NCBI RefSeq assembly: GCF_030580855.1
Contig: NZ_JAUQOP010000001.1
Location: 284,101 to 348,100 of the forward strand
Source of the DNA: Pseudomonas citrullilanati
Lineage (GTDB): Bacteria > Pseudomonadota > Gammaproteobacteria > Pseudomonadales > Pseudomonadaceae
Length of the DNA stretch: 64,000 nucleotides
Direction: 5' to 3'
Shown here: piece by piece, positions 11,854-20,356 of the stretch
Layout of the letters: each line of letters starts with the position of its first letter
Position numbering within the stretch: the first letter of the stretch is position 1
Program-made: the position numbers and the translations under genes
The notes under the pieces: generated by a model
Told to the model about the DNA's origin: nothing
Seen by the model: only the letters and a program-made list of their open reading frames with translations
The model's database searches: none

Positions 11854-12209
11854 GAATAAATACCCTGCGAGCTTAATAAAGCGCGCACCTTAGCCCAGTT
11901 ACAGCCAGGGTCGTACGAAGAGACGGGCACCCAACTTCAATTTCAGAAAGTTCCTACAAAAAAAGAGGCAGGATATTACGGTGTAATTAGGTTTTAGTAG
12001 GTGGATGTAATAGGAAAGAGGCAGTTTGTTGAATGTGTGTGTAGGGATATTGCAGGGTGTGTTGTTAATTGGAGAGTGCGAATGCGAATTCCCCACACCG
12101 CAATACAGTGGGAGCGAGCCGGCTCGCGAAAGCGGTGGGGCAATCCATCAGGCGTTGACGGATGGAACGCCTTCGCGAGCAGGCCTGCCCATAGCGGCAG
12201 GACGCCAGC
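11854..12209. other. Gene-free region: AT-rich promoter segment plus REP repeat
   Basis: No convincing coding sequence is present on either strand. About 11860-12085 is strikingly AT-rich compared with the rest of the window and lies directly upstream of rocA2, which suggests regulatory DNA such as H-NS/MvaT-type silencer targets. The remainder, 12109-12190, is a REP-like repeat that also follows the dgt gene. No clean sigma70 promoter was assigned. Confidence 0.6.
12109..12190. repeat. REP/REPIN-like element
   Basis: A GTGGGAGCGAGCCGGCTCGCGAA-type half is followed after a spacer by an inverted, partly diverged half (GCCTTCGCGAGCAGG). It sits downstream of dgt. The motif belongs to the same family as the other inverted repeats in this window. 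Confidence 0.75.
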
Positions 12210-13538
12210 CTACTGGCGGCCGCGGCCGGTCATCTCCTGGGCCATGTCGCTGGCGTAGCTGTCCGTCATCCCGGCGATGAAGTCGATCATGCGCAGGAAA
12301 GCCGCGTGCAGCGAGCCATTCGGATCGGGGGCATTGTTGCCCAGCAGGTCGAGGATACGGCGGTTCTTGAAGGACGGCGTACGGCCGCCGTGCTGTTCCA
12401 GGGCCGCGCCGCAGAAACCATTGAGGAGGATTTCCAGGGTGGTGTACGCGCCGATCTCATGCAGGGTCTTGCGCTTGTCCTGGAAGATTTTCTTGCGGGC
12501 CATGTCCTTGGCGTTCAGCACGCAGCGCTTGGCCGGGCCGTGCATGTGTTCCACCAGGTCCCCCGGCAGCGCGCCGGCGAGCAACGCCTCCTGCTGTTCG
12601 ACGAAGGCCCGGGCGGCGGCGTTGGTCAGGTGCTCGATGGCCTTGCCCCGCAAGATCGCCAGCTTGCGTCGCCGGGAATCCTGCGGACCGAGTTGGCGAT
12701 AGGTGTCGGGAAGATCGTCCCCCACCAGGTCCAGGAGCAGCGACTCCACCTGCGGGTATTCCAGCAGTTCCATTTCCACGCCGTCTTCCAGGTCGATCAG
12801 CGCGTAGCAGATGTCGTCGGCGGCCTCCATCAGGTACACCAGTGGATGCCGGGCCCAGCGCTGGTCCTCGATCTGCGGCAGGCCGAGCTTGTTGGCGATC
12901 TGCTCCAGCAGCGGCAGTTCGCTCTGGTAGCAGCCGAACTTGTGCTTCTTGTAGCCCAGGGAGTCGGCGTGGCGGGCGGTCCAGGGGTATTTCAAGTAGG
13001 TGCCGAGGGTGGCGTAGGTCAACCGCGTACCACCGTCGAACTGATGGTATTCAAGCTGGGTGAGCACGCGGAACCCTTGGGCGTTGCCCTCGAAGTTCAG
13101 GAAGTCGCCGCGCTCGGCTTCGCTCATGGCGTCCAGCCAGCCTCGGCCGGCGGCCTGCTGGAACCAATAGCGAATGGCATCCTCGCCCGAATGACCGAAC
13201 GGCGGGTTGCCGATGTCGTGGGCCAGGCAGGCCGATTGCACCACCATGCCCAGGTCGCTCGGCTCACACCAGTCGGGCAGGGCACTGCGAATGGTTTCGC
13301 CCACGCGCATGCCCAGGGAGCGTCCGACGCAACTGACTTCCAGCGAGTGGGTCAGGCGCGTGTGGATGTGGTCGTTGCTGGACACTGGATGCACCTGGGT
13401 CTTGCGCCCGAGGCGGCGGAAGGCCCCGGAGAAGATGATCCGGTCATGGTCCTTGTGGAAGGGGCTGCGGCCCAGCTCCTGCGGACTGTGCAGGGGTTTT
13501 CCAAGGCGTTCGCGTGTCAGCAGGGTATGCCAATCCAA
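12210..13538 (-). CDS. dgt: Deoxyguanosinetriphosphate triphosphohydrolase (dGTPase)
   Basis: A 442-residue HD-superfamily enzyme predicted to cleave dGTP to deoxyguanosine and triphosphate. The metal-binding histidines and aspartate appear in [11 protein letters not shown] and [15 protein letters not shown], with the N-terminal [21 protein letters not shown] motif typical of dGTPase-like proteins. The frame begins with TTG at 13538, with GGAG nine bases upstream; no ATG fits the family start. The length equals that of Pseudomonas homologues. It lies next to rocS2/rocA2 and the YqjD-like operon, as in P. aeruginosa (PA3043). No accessory domain or truncation is seen. Confidence 0.9.
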   Translation of the reverse strand: MDWHTLLTRERLGKPLHSPQELGRSPFHKDHDRIIFSGAFRRLGRKTQVHPVSSNDHIHTRLTHSLEVSCVGRSLGMRVGETIRSALPDWCEPSDLGMVVQSACLAHDIGNPPFGHSGEDAIRYWFQQAAGRGWLDAMSEAERGDFLNFEGNAQGFRVLTQLEYHQFDGGTRLTYATLGTYLKYPWTARHADSLGYKKHKFGCYQSELPLLEQIANKLGLPQIEDQRWARHPLVYLMEAADDICYALIDLEDGVEMELLEYPQVESLLLDLVGDDLPDTYRQLGPQDSRRRKLAILRGKAIEHLTNAAARAFVEQQEALLAGALPGDLVEHMHGPAKRCVLNAKDMARKKIFQDKRKTLHEIGAYTTLEILLNGFCGAALEQHGGRTPSFKNRRILDLLGNNAPDPNGSLHAAFLRMIDFIAGMTDSYASDMAQEMTGRGRQ

Positions 13539-13710
13539 GGCCGGTTGCTCCGTTTGATGGGGGTTGTGACGCTAGCTTCCCGGTTCATGAGGCGCCGCGC
13601 AAGCGCTGGCCGGACAGGAATGCCCAGGCAAAAAACCGGCGAGCGCACGCCGTTGGTGGCGAGGAGGCCTGCTGCCGCCGGACTGCGCAGCAGGCCCCCA
13701 GCCCCCGGCC

Positions 13711-14046
13711 TCAGGGTTTGCGTGCACTCTTGGCCAGTTTGATCAACGGCAGCAGCGTCGTGGCCAGTCGGACCAGGCCAGCGAGGCCTCCGGTGCGTCC
13801 GGCGCGGGTGCGCCTGCCGGTGAAGAAACCCAGCAGGGACACCGCCGCGACGCCCCACAATGGCGCGTGCTTGATGCCGAAGCCTTCATGCCAGCTCTGC
13901 GACAGGCCACGCACCCGGCGCAGAGGCAGCATGAGCTGGCGCGTTTCCTGGCGGATCTCCTGGCGATGCATCTCCATGCGCAGGCGCACCAGCGCCTTGC
14001 GCATTTCCTGTCGGGTCTGGGCTTGCGGGATATCAGGCAGGCTCAT
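13711..14046 (-). CDS. Conserved hypothetical protein, YqjK-like position
   Basis: A 111-residue basic protein. The first 50 residues are helical and arginine-rich (MRKALVRLRMEMHRQEIRQ), followed by a short hydrophobic stretch (APLWGVAAVSLLGFF) and a basic tail. It is the third gene of an overlapping operon with ElaB/YqjD-like and YqjE-like proteins. Enterobacteria carry a small third gene, yqjK, in the same place, but clear sequence similarity cannot be claimed. It may be an inner-membrane-associated partner of the other two. Its start overlaps the stop of the previous gene. Confidence 0.7.
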   Translation of the reverse strand: MSLPDIPQAQTRQEMRKALVRLRMEMHRQEIRQETRQLMLPLRRVRGLSQSWHEGFGIKHAPLWGVAAVSLLGFFTGRRTRAGRTGGLAGLVRLATTLLPLIKLAKSARKP

Positions 14047-14435
14047 GGCAGCAGGCGCTCCCGATCATTGGCCAATTCTTCGAGGGTGGCATGGAAGGGG
14101 GACGATTCGTCGAAGATCGCCGCCCGCAACCGCAGGCCGCAGAACAGCGCCGCCAGCAGGTAGAACAGGCACAGGCCGATGATGCCTGCCAGGCGATAGG
14201 TGTCCCATACCAGGATCAGCACGAGGGCCGACAATCCCACCAACAGGAGCAGCGCGAACACCAGGGCGAGGCCGGCAAACAGCAGCAGGCTGACGGTGCG
14301 CGCTTTTTGCTCCTGCAGTTCAATGCCGAACAATTCGACATGGCTGTGCAGCAAGCCAAGGAATGCCGCCCCCAGGCGACGTGCCGTAGGTGCGGTGGCC
14401 GCTTCGGGCGAGCCGGATTCGTCGAGGCCGATCAT
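14043..14435 (-). CDS. YqjE-family inner-membrane protein (phage holin superfamily-like)
   Basis: A 130-residue protein with an N-terminal soluble part (LLHSHVELFGIELQEQKAR, the conserved portion of the DUF1469/YqjE family) and two long hydrophobic helices near residues 50-75 and 80-105. The start at 14435 is set by a TGATG junction with the upstream YqjD-like gene, and the stop overlaps the downstream start, so the three genes form one tight operon. The E. coli relatives are stress-responsive inner-membrane proteins of unknown detailed function. Annotation as a holin would be misleading because there is no phage context. Confidence 0.8.
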   Translation of the reverse strand: MIGLDESGSPEAATAPTARRLGAAFLGLLHSHVELFGIELQEQKARTVSLLLFAGLALVFALLLLVGLSALVLILVWDTYRLAGIIGLCLFYLLAALFCGLRLRAAIFDESSPFHATLEELANDRERLLP

Positions 14436-14749
14436 CAGCGTCGGGTCGCCAGCAGGCCGATCAGGAAGCCCACGCCTGCCGCGATGCCGACGGATTGCCA
14501 AGGGTTGGCCTGGACATATTCCTCGGTGGCAACGACAGCCGCCTCGCCACGTTCGCGCATGGAGTCTTCGGTCAGCTTGAGGGTTTCTCGGGCGCGCTGG
14601 AGCGTTTCCTTGATCTGGCTACGCAGCACGTCAGCCTGGTCACCCGCCAGTGTCGCGGTGTGGTCCAGCAACCGTTCCGTGTCGTTGACCAGCGTCTGAA
14701 AATCTTCCTTCAGGATTTCTTGAGCAGTCTGTGCCTGGGTTCTGGCCAT
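14435..14749 (-). CDS. DUF883 (ElaB/YqjD-type) membrane-anchored protein
   Basis: A 104-residue protein with a long amphipathic coiled region and a C-terminal tail-anchor helix ending QSVGIAAGVGFLIGLLATRR, the hallmark of the ElaB/YqjD/YgaM family. Family members attach ribosomes or other cargo to the inner membrane in stationary phase in E. coli. The start at 14749 (MARTQAQTAQ) gives the normal family length; a frame open further upstream to 14863 lacks family features. First gene of the yqjD-E-K-like operon. Regulation cannot be read with confidence. Confidence 0.85.
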   Translation of the reverse strand: MARTQAQTAQEILKEDFQTLVNDTERLLDHTATLAGDQADVLRSQIKETLQRARETLKLTEDSMRERGEAAVVATEEYVQANPWQSVGIAAGVGFLIGLLATRR

Positions 14750-14821
14750 AGGGTGAATCTCCGTGAATGACGTCTGAAGCGTTCGAGTATGAGCCTTGCC
14801 GGAAGGTTCAGTGAAAGTGAC

Positions 14822-14837
14822 TGGTACAACTTTTGCT
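14822..14837 (+). promoter_or_regulatory. Possible sigma54 (-24/-12) promoter
   Basis: TGGTACAACTTTTGCT has GG and GC exactly ten bases apart and fits TGGYAC-N5-TTGCW. It points toward amt but lies about 250 bases from the start codon. A chance match is possible. Confidence 0.35.
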
Positions 14838-14970
14838 CTGGCTTTTGCCATGTACTGGTGCATCTGTCCCGCCCGGTGCGCTGAAGCTGGGCGAAAGCCC
14901 GAAAACCTTAACCCAAATAATCAAAATCCGCGAAGCGCCTCGAAGCGGGACCTCGTTCTAGCCGTTCTGA

Positions 14971-15057
14971 TGCACCAAAGCGGTTCGTCGGCCCTGCCAA
15001 AGCCGGTGAGGCGTTTCAACTTGGTGCGTGGCCGGCAAGAGCGAACCGGTTTGGTGC
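14971..15057 (+). promoter_or_regulatory. Three NtrC-like half-sites upstream of amt
   Basis: TGCACCAA at 14971 and TTGGTGC at 15021 and 15051 are copies of the half-site of the NtrC consensus TGCACC-N5-GGTGCA, one inverted. Ammonium transporters are often NtrC-controlled, so nitrogen regulation is plausible. No full dyad is present. Confidence 0.3.
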
Positions 15058-15088
15058 CTTTCTCACTTTTTTCAGGTCTGCCATCACC

Positions 15089-16297
15089 ATGGAAAATATG
15101 CAAAGTGCCGTGGACAGTCTGGTCCATAGCTCCAACACACTGTTCATCCTGCTGGGGGCGGTCATGGTCCTGGCCATGCACGCCGGTTTTGCGTTCCTGG
15201 AGGTGGGGACGGTCCGGCAAAAGAACCAGGTCAATGCGCTGTCGAAGATCCTCAGCGACTTCGCCGTCTCGACCCTGGCCTATTTTTTCATCGGCTATTG
15301 GATCTCCTACGGTGTGACCTTCCTGCAACCGGCAGCGGTGCTCAGCGCCGACCATGGCTATAGCCTGGTGAAGTTCTTTTTCCTGCTGACCTTCGCCGCC
15401 GCCATCCCGGCGATCATTTCCGGCGGTATCGCCGAACGCGCCCGGTTCGCTCCGCAACTGTGCGCCACGGTGCTGATCGTGGCGTTCGTCTATCCGTTCT
15501 TCGAAGGCCTGGTCTGGAACGGCAACTTTGGCTTGCAAGCCTGGCTGCAAGCGCGTTTCGGCGCCAGTTTCCATGACTTCGCCGGTTCCGTGGTGGTACA
15601 TGCCATGGGTGGCTGGCTGGCGCTGGCCGCCGTGCTCCTGCTCGGGCCGCGCAATGGCCGCTACCGGGACGGTCGCCTGGTGGCGTTCGCACCGTCGAGC
15701 ATTCCGTTCCTGGCCTTGGGCTCGTGGATCCTGATTGTCGGCTGGTTCGGCTTCAACGTGATGAGCGCCCAGACCCTGCCCGGGGTGAGCGGCTTGGTGG
15801 CGGTCAACTCGTTGATGGCGATGGTCGGCGGTACCGTGGCGGCCTTGCTCGTGGGGCGCAATGACCCGGGCTTCCTGCATAACGGCCCGCTCGCCGGGTT
15901 GGTGGCGGTCTGCGCCGGTTCCGACCTGATGCATCCGGTGGGCGCGCTGGCCACCGGGGCCATCGCCGGGGCGCTGTTCGTCTGGTGTTTCACCGCGGCG
16001 CAGGGCAAGTGGAAGATCGACGATGTGCTCGGGGTCTGGCCGCTGCACGGGTTGTGCGGTGTCTGGGGCGGCATCGCCTGCGGCATCTTTGGCCAGGGCG
16101 CCCTCGGTGGCCTGGGCGGCGTCAGCCTGGCCAGCCAGTTGATCGGCACGGCGCTGGGCGTTGGCATTGCCCTGGCCGGCGGATTCGCGGTGTACGGTGT
16201 CATCAAGGGGCTGCTGGGGCTGCGCCTGACCCAGGAAGAAGAGTATTACGGTGCCGACCTGTCGATCCACAAGATTGGCGCCATCAGCCAGGACTGA
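15089..16297 (+). CDS. amt: Ammonium transporter (Amt/MEP/Rh family)
   Basis: A 402-residue inner-membrane protein with about eleven transmembrane helices. The twin histidines that line the conduction pore are present in VVHAMGGW (near residue 170) and PLHGLCGVWGG (near 318), close to the E. coli AmtB positions. Conserved signatures FFEGLVWNG and AMVGGTVAALLVG are visible. There is no signal peptide, unlike E. coli AmtB, and no adjacent glnK, so this is a stand-alone amt paralogue rather than the glnK-amtB unit. The start at 15089 (MENMQSAVDS) is the first ATG of the frame. The 3' end nearly touches the convergent antiporter gene. Confidence 0.9.
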   Translation: MENMQSAVDSLVHSSNTLFILLGAVMVLAMHAGFAFLEVGTVRQKNQVNALSKILSDFAVSTLAYFFIGYWISYGVTFLQPAAVLSADHGYSLVKFFFLLTFAAAIPAIISGGIAERARFAPQLCATVLIVAFVYPFFEGLVWNGNFGLQAWLQARFGASFHDFAGSVVVHAMGGWLALAAVLLLGPRNGRYRDGRLVAFAPSSIPFLALGSWILIVGWFGFNVMSAQTLPGVSGLVAVNSLMAMVGGTVAALLVGRNDPGFLHNGPLAGLVAVCAGSDLMHPVGALATGAIAGALFVWCFTAAQGKWKIDDVLGVWPLHGLCGVWGGIACGIFGQGALGGLGGVSLASQLIGTALGVGIALAGGFAVYGVIKGLLGLRLTQEEEYYGADLSIHKIGAISQD

Positions 16298-16299
16298 GC

Positions 16300-18012
16300 C
16301 TAGGGCGCCTTGTCCTGGTCGCCAGGATAGAAGCCGTGCAGCAGGCGATAGCGGTCGTGCCGGACCTGGTCCACATGATGCCGGACCTGCTGTTCGGGCA
16401 GGCCGAGCATGATCAGGGCGTGGGAGGCCAGCATCAGGCTCGACTCGAGCAGTTCCGGGACCACTTCGCTGGCCCCGGCCGCTTGCAGCTCGGCCAGTTG
16501 ACTGTCGTCGCGGGTGCGCACCAGGATCGGCACCTGCGGGTTGATCCGCCGCGCCTCCTTGAGCACGGTGATGGCGATGTCGGTCTTGTCCACGGCAATC
16601 ACCAGCAACCTGGCGCGATTGAGCCCGACCGCCGCTAGCAGGTCGCCCCGTCGCGAATCGCCATAATGCACGCAGCGTTCGCCGACGCTGGCTTCCTGGA
16701 TGATCACCGGGTCGTCGTCCAGGGCGACGAACGCCAGGCCTTCGCGGCGCAGGAATCGGCCGATGGACTGGCCGACGCGGCCATAGCCGCAAATGACCAC
16801 ATGCCCTGACAGCCCGGCATTGAGCGCGCTGATCTGGTCCAGCTGTGCCTCCTGGTTGGGTTTGCGATGCAAGCGGGCGGCGATGTGGGGGGCGGCACGT
16901 AGCAACAGCGGCGTCAGCAGCATGGAGCAGAATGTCGCGGCCAGCAGCAGGCCGCTGATATCGGCGGGCATGAGGCGGTTCTGTTGCATCAGTGCCATCA
17001 GGGCAAAGCAGAATTCGCCACCCTGGGCCAGGGCCAGGCCACTGCGCCAGGCGGTTTCACCGTCGCTGCCGCGCCACTTCACCAAAGCGGCGACCACGCA
17101 GCCCTTGATGAGCATCAGGCCGAGCGTCAGCCCAAGGATCAGCAAGCCGTCGTCGACGAACAACTGCAGGTCGATCAGCATGCCGATGCTGACGAAGAAC
17201 AGCCCCAGCAGGATGTCGCGGAACGGGCGGATGTCGGCTTCGATCTGGTGCCGATAGTGGCTTTCCCCCAGCAACATGCCCGCCAGGAATGCCCCGAGGG
17301 CAGGGGACAGGCCGAGCAGGTGGGTCAGCCATGCCGTCAGCAGCACGATCACCAGGGCCAGCAGCACGAACAGTTCCGCGGACCGCGAGGCAGCCACTTC
17401 ATGGAACAGGCGTGGCAGCAACAGGCGGCTGGCCAGCAGCAAGCCACCGAACAACACCAGTGTCTTGCCGAGGGTCAGCGGCAGCGCCCAATACCACGGG
17501 TGCTCGCTGCTGCCGGCGAACACCGGCACCAAGGTCAACAGCAGCACCGCGATGACATCCTGGAACAGCAATACGCCGATGGCGTTCTGGCCATGGCTGC
17601 TGAAGATTTCGCCCAGGCTGCTCAGCTCCTTGCTGACGATGGCCGTGGAGGACAAGGCCAGCCCCGCACCCAGCAACAGCGCGGCCACCAGCGGCGCAGC
17701 AGAAAAAACCAGCAAGGTTGCCAGGATCGCGCCCGTCGCCAAGACCTGCAGGCTGCCGAGGCCGAACACGACCCGGCGCAGCTCGAGCATTTTCGACAGG
17801 GAAAACTCCAGGCCCAACGAGAACAGCAGGAACACCACCCCGAGCTCGGCCAGGTCGGGCAGCTCCTCGCTGTCGTTCACCCAGTCCAGCGCGGTCGGCC
17901 CCACGGCGAGCCCGACGCAGAGATAGCCCAGCACGGGCGGCAGTCGCAGCCGCCGGAACAGGGCGATGACCACCAGGGACGAGGCAAGAATGATCAGCAG
18001 ATTGGCGAACAA
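16300..18012 (-). CDS. CPA2-family cation:proton antiporter with RCK domain (KefB/KefC/YbaL-like)
   Basis: A 570-residue membrane protein with roughly twelve helices of the Na+/H+ exchanger fold, followed by a cytoplasmic TrkA-N/RCK domain beginning HVVICGYGRVGQSIGRFL near residue 405, a Rossmann motif that binds NAD(H). Such proteins exchange K+ or Na+ for H+, sometimes gated by glutathione adducts. A TTG start at 18012 is chosen: ACGGAG lies six bases upstream and the protein then begins LFANLLIILASS, as family members do. Upstream codons read into unlikely sequence. No kefF/kefG-like partner gene is nearby, so glutathione gating is not supported. Confidence 0.87.
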   Translation of the reverse strand: MFANLLIILASSLVVIALFRRLRLPPVLGYLCVGLAVGPTALDWVNDSEELPDLAELGVVFLLFSLGLEFSLSKMLELRRVVFGLGSLQVLATGAILATLLVFSAAPLVAALLLGAGLALSSTAIVSKELSSLGEIFSSHGQNAIGVLLFQDVIAVLLLTLVPVFAGSSEHPWYWALPLTLGKTLVLFGGLLLASRLLLPRLFHEVAASRSAELFVLLALVIVLLTAWLTHLLGLSPALGAFLAGMLLGESHYRHQIEADIRPFRDILLGLFFVSIGMLIDLQLFVDDGLLILGLTLGLMLIKGCVVAALVKWRGSDGETAWRSGLALAQGGEFCFALMALMQQNRLMPADISGLLLAATFCSMLLTPLLLRAAPHIAARLHRKPNQEAQLDQISALNAGLSGHVVICGYGRVGQSIGRFLRREGLAFVALDDDPVIIQEASVGERCVHYGDSRRGDLLAAVGLNRARLLVIAVDKTDIAITVLKEARRINPQVPILVRTRDDSQLAELQAAGASEVVPELLESSLMLASHALIMLGLPEQQVRHHVDQVRHDRYRLLHGFYPGDQDKAP

Positions 18013-18201
18013 GGGGCACTCCGTTTCAAGATGACAACTGACAGCGTAGCGGGGGAAAAGCACCCAGCCTCGCCGCAAAGGCCTCGACCTTCAGTGATTT
18101 GCATCAGCGTTTTGCCGAAACACCCTGAAGCGAGGCCGCGGCTCGACGGCTTCCCGGGGCGGGCCTAGAATGACCGTCTATCTTTTTTGGGTCTACCTGC
18201 C

Positions 18202-18441
18202 ATGTCTCCTGAATGCCAGCTGCTCGGCACCCTGGGTTGTCACCTGTGTGAAGTCGCGGAGGGCGTGCTGATGCCGTTCGTCGAGCATGGATTGCTGGTG
18301 GAGCTGGTGGACATCGCCGAGAGCGAGGCATTGACCGAAGCCTATGGGCTACGGATCCCGGTCCTGCGTCGGGTCGATACCGGTGCGGAGCTGGACTGGC
18401 CTTTCGATGATCCCGACCGGGTGGCCGCGTTCCTGCGTTGA
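18202..18441 (+). CDS. Glutaredoxin-like (DUF836) thiol protein
   Basis: A 79-residue protein of the glutaredoxin-like DUF836 family. It carries a CxxC redox motif in GCHLC at residues 13-16 and the cis-proline strand of the thioredoxin fold in YGLRIPVL, followed by a short helix. It probably acts in cytoplasmic thiol exchange, but substrates are unknown. The ATG at 18202 is preferred to an in-frame TTG at 18187. A LexA-box gene follows 75 bases downstream. The ribosome site is weak. Confidence 0.82.
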   Translation: MSPECQLLGTLGCHLCEVAEGVLMPFVEHGLLVELVDIAESEALTEAYGLRIPVLRRVDTGAELDWPFDDPDRVAAFLR

Positions 18442-18481
18442 ATCACGCGCGGTCATTGGCGAAGAACGCATTCTTCGGTTA

Positions 18482-18497
18482 CTGTATGCCCATACAG
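18482..18497. promoter_or_regulatory. LexA (SOS) box
   Basis: CTGTATGCCCATACAG matches CTGT-N8-ACAG exactly and its outer seven bases are perfectly palindromic (CTGTATG/CATACAG). It lies 18 bases before the TTG start of the following gene, an expected position for SOS repression. Confidence 0.9.
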
Positions 18498-18515
18498 CTA
18501 TCTGGAGTGCGTCCC

Positions 18516-18836
18516 TTGGTCAATGTCGAACAACTGAAAAGCAGCGTAAACAGGATGTCCGCGGACGTTGTACGCGAGGCCGTCCTGGAGCTGCGCCTGG
18601 ATGGGTTGGTTACCGAAGGCAAGACGCCCTTCAATAAATTGCATTTCAACACCTGTTTCGCCGAGATCGAGGCGTTGTTCCAGCGTGCCGGCTATCACAA
18701 GCAACTGGATGTGGTGGGTTACCAGGGCTTGCTGTACGCGTTGTACGACCCCGGTCGCTGGGAGGCGGTGGAGGTGTTGCGCTGGCTGAAGGAGTTCACC
18801 GAGGCGGCGGCGAGGCCGGCGTCGGTCCCGGCCTGA
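18516..18836 (+). CDS. Small SOS-regulated conserved hypothetical protein
   Basis: A 106-residue soluble, acidic, largely helical protein with no recognised domain. The start is TTG at 18516, preceded by GGAG with eight-base spacing and located just after a perfect LexA box; open frame upstream to 18438 would place the LexA box inside the gene and is rejected. The central segment DGLVTEGKTPFNKLHFNTCF looks strongly conserved in style but was not recognised. DNA-damage control is supported by the operator; function is unknown. Uncharacterised small members of the P. aeruginosa SOS regulon exist and may include the orthologue, which could not be confirmed here. Confidence 0.82.
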   Translation: MVNVEQLKSSVNRMSADVVREAVLELRLDGLVTEGKTPFNKLHFNTCFAEIEALFQRAGYHKQLDVVGYQGLLYALYDPGRWEAVEVLRWLKEFTEAAARPASVPA

Positions 18837-18908
18837 AGCAATCATCGCTGGGCGGGCTTGCAGGAGTGGCGGATAATGCCGCCCTGTAAAAAGGCCCAAG
18901 GGTTTTCC

Positions 18909-19796
18909 ATGGTTTCATCATTTTCCGCTGCACAGCACCAGGCCAGCACGTTGTACCTGCCCCCAGGCTCCTGGCCGACGGTGCTGGAGTGCCTGTGCGA
19001 ACATTTCAGCGCCATCAGCCGCGAACAATGGCTGGACCGGATCGAGCGGGGGCGAGTGCTGGATGGGGAGGGCAAGGCCATCCGTGTCGACCTGCCGTAC
19101 CGTGAAGGCCTGCGCATCCACTACTTCCGCGAAGTGCCCGACGAGAAGCCGATCCCGGTGGTGGAGTCGATCCTGTACGCCGACGACCACCTGGTGGTGG
19201 CAGACAAACCGCATTTCCTGCCCGTCACGCCGGCGGGCGAGTATGTCGAGCAAACCTTGTTGCGGCGGCTGATTCGACGCCTGGACAATCCCCACCTGGT
19301 GCCGTTGCACCGTATCGATCGACACACCGCCGGGCTGGTGCTGTTTTCCGCCAACCCCCACAGTCGTTCGGCGTATCAATCGCTGTTCCCCACCCGACAG
19401 ATCGAAAAGCGCTACCAAGCCATCGCCCGCGCGCTGCCGGGGCTGGGTTTTCCACGCGTGCACAAGAGCCGGATGATCGACGGCGAGCCGTTCTTTCGCA
19501 TGCAGGAAGGGCCGGGTGAGCCGAATACCGAAACGGCCATCGAGGTGCTGGAACGAAACGGCGAACTGTGGCGCTATGGCCTGTATCCGGTCACGGGCAA
19601 GAAGCACCAACTGCGCGTGCACATGAATGCCCTTGGGGCGGGAATCTGCAACGACCCGTTCTACCCCGACGTGCTTCGGGATGCAGAGGATGACTATGCC
19701 AACCCACTCAAGCTACTGGCCCAGGGGCTGCGCTTTACCGATCCGCTGAGCGGCCGGGAGCGTGTGTTCGAGAGCGGCATCACCTTGCAGTGGTGA
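18909..19796 (+). CDS. RluA-family pseudouridine synthase
   Basis: A 295-residue enzyme predicted to convert uridine to pseudouridine in rRNA or tRNA. The catalytic aspartate lies in PLHRIDRHTAGLVLF and the C-terminal RNA-binding motif in GKKHQLRVHMNALG. The N-terminal region has an S4-like part (REQWLDRIERGRVLDGEG). The exact target cannot be deduced; it is most similar in layout to YqcB/TruC and RluA subfamilies. The start MVSSFSAAQH at 18909 is preferred to an upstream open segment. A REPIN follows the gene. Confidence 0.88.
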   Translation: MVSSFSAAQHQASTLYLPPGSWPTVLECLCEHFSAISREQWLDRIERGRVLDGEGKAIRVDLPYREGLRIHYFREVPDEKPIPVVESILYADDHLVVADKPHFLPVTPAGEYVEQTLLRRLIRRLDNPHLVPLHRIDRHTAGLVLFSANPHSRSAYQSLFPTRQIEKRYQAIARALPGLGFPRVHKSRMIDGEPFFRMQEGPGEPNTETAIEVLERNGELWRYGLYPVTGKKHQLRVHMNALGAGICNDPFYPDVLRDAEDDYANPLKLLAQGLRFTDPLSGRERVFESGITLQW

Positions 19797-19811
19797 ACCT
19801 GGGGCAGGGCT

Positions 19812-19901
19812 TTGTGGGAGCGAGCCTGCTTGCGAAAGCGAGGTGTCAGGTCAATCAGTGCGGCTGATCCACCGTCTTCGCGAGCCTGCTCGCCCCCACA
19901 A
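19812..19901. repeat. REPIN (paired inverted REP)
   Basis: TTGTGGGAGCGAGCCTGCTT and its near-complement around 19880-19901 form two inverted REP units about 30 bases apart. It lies between the pseudouridine synthase and the convergent lipoprotein gene. Confidence 0.85.
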
Positions 19902-19986
19902 GGGAATGGGTGCTCTTCCAGGAAGTGAGCCATTGGAAGAGTGGGATCCTGAGCCACGGCTACCGCAGCAATGGATGCACAAGACA

Positions 19987-20024
19987 CAAAAAAACGACGC
20001 TCCCTCAAAAAGGAAAGCGTCGTT
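19987..20024 (-). terminator. Rho-independent terminator of the lipoprotein gene
   Basis: Read on the minus strand, nine-base arms AACGACGCT and AGCGTCGTT enclose a short loop and are followed by a run of T. It lies 35 bases past the lipoprotein stop codon. Confidence 0.88.
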
Positions 20025-20059
20025 CTTCAAAACCAACCGCAGCACACTAGCGTCGAGGA

Positions 20060-20281
20060 TTACAAATCCTTGACGGTGCGGACCTGGTCCTTGTTCACAC
20101 GAGTCTGCTTGCCATCCAACTGCTCGAATTCATAGAAACCGCTGTCTTCGTCGTACTTGGGCGTATCGACGGCCTGGATTTCGCGACCGTCATTCAAGGT
20201 GATCACTGTGGGCGAGGCACACCCGGCGAGGGTAGCGAGGCCCAGAGCAAGCATGAAAGTGGCGAGGGTCCGTTGAGTCAT
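20060..20281 (-). CDS. Small YgdI/YgdR-like lipoprotein (DUF903)
   Basis: A 73-residue secreted lipoprotein with a signal peptide and lipobox LAGC (Cys near residue 20). The mature part PTVITLNDGREIQAVDTPKYDEDSG matches the small SH3-like DUF903 fold of E. coli YgdI/YgdR. The role is unknown; it is presumably anchored in the outer membrane. The start at 20281 follows GGAG; an upstream ATG at 20308 is less likely. A strong terminator follows. The same gene sits beside mobA in P. aeruginosa. Confidence 0.87.
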   Translation of the reverse strand: MTQRTLATFMLALGLATLAGCASPTVITLNDGREIQAVDTPKYDEDSGFYEFEQLDGKQTRVNKDQVRTVKDL

Positions 20282-20356
20282 GGTGTTTCTCCGAAATGGA
20301 TTCTTCAAGTTACTAACCTTCAGACGTATACAACGCGCGCAAGTTCCTGGCTAGTG

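Larger units (their letters stand above)
14750..15088. other. Divergent intergenic region between yqjD-like gene and amt
   Basis: No gene was found. It should hold promoters for the yqjD-like operon (leftward) and amt (rightward). A possible sigma54 element occurs at 14822-14837 and three TTGGTGC-type motifs at 14971-15057. The remainder shows no clear structure. Confidence 0.55.

Noticed and set aside
14043..14435. Prophage holin
   Set aside because: The gene is in a YqjD/E/K-like stress operon with no phage genes nearby.
16300..18012. Glutathione-gated KefB/KefC assignment
   Set aside because: No KefF/KefG partner is nearby and the fold is shared by many CPA2 antiporters, so only the family is named.
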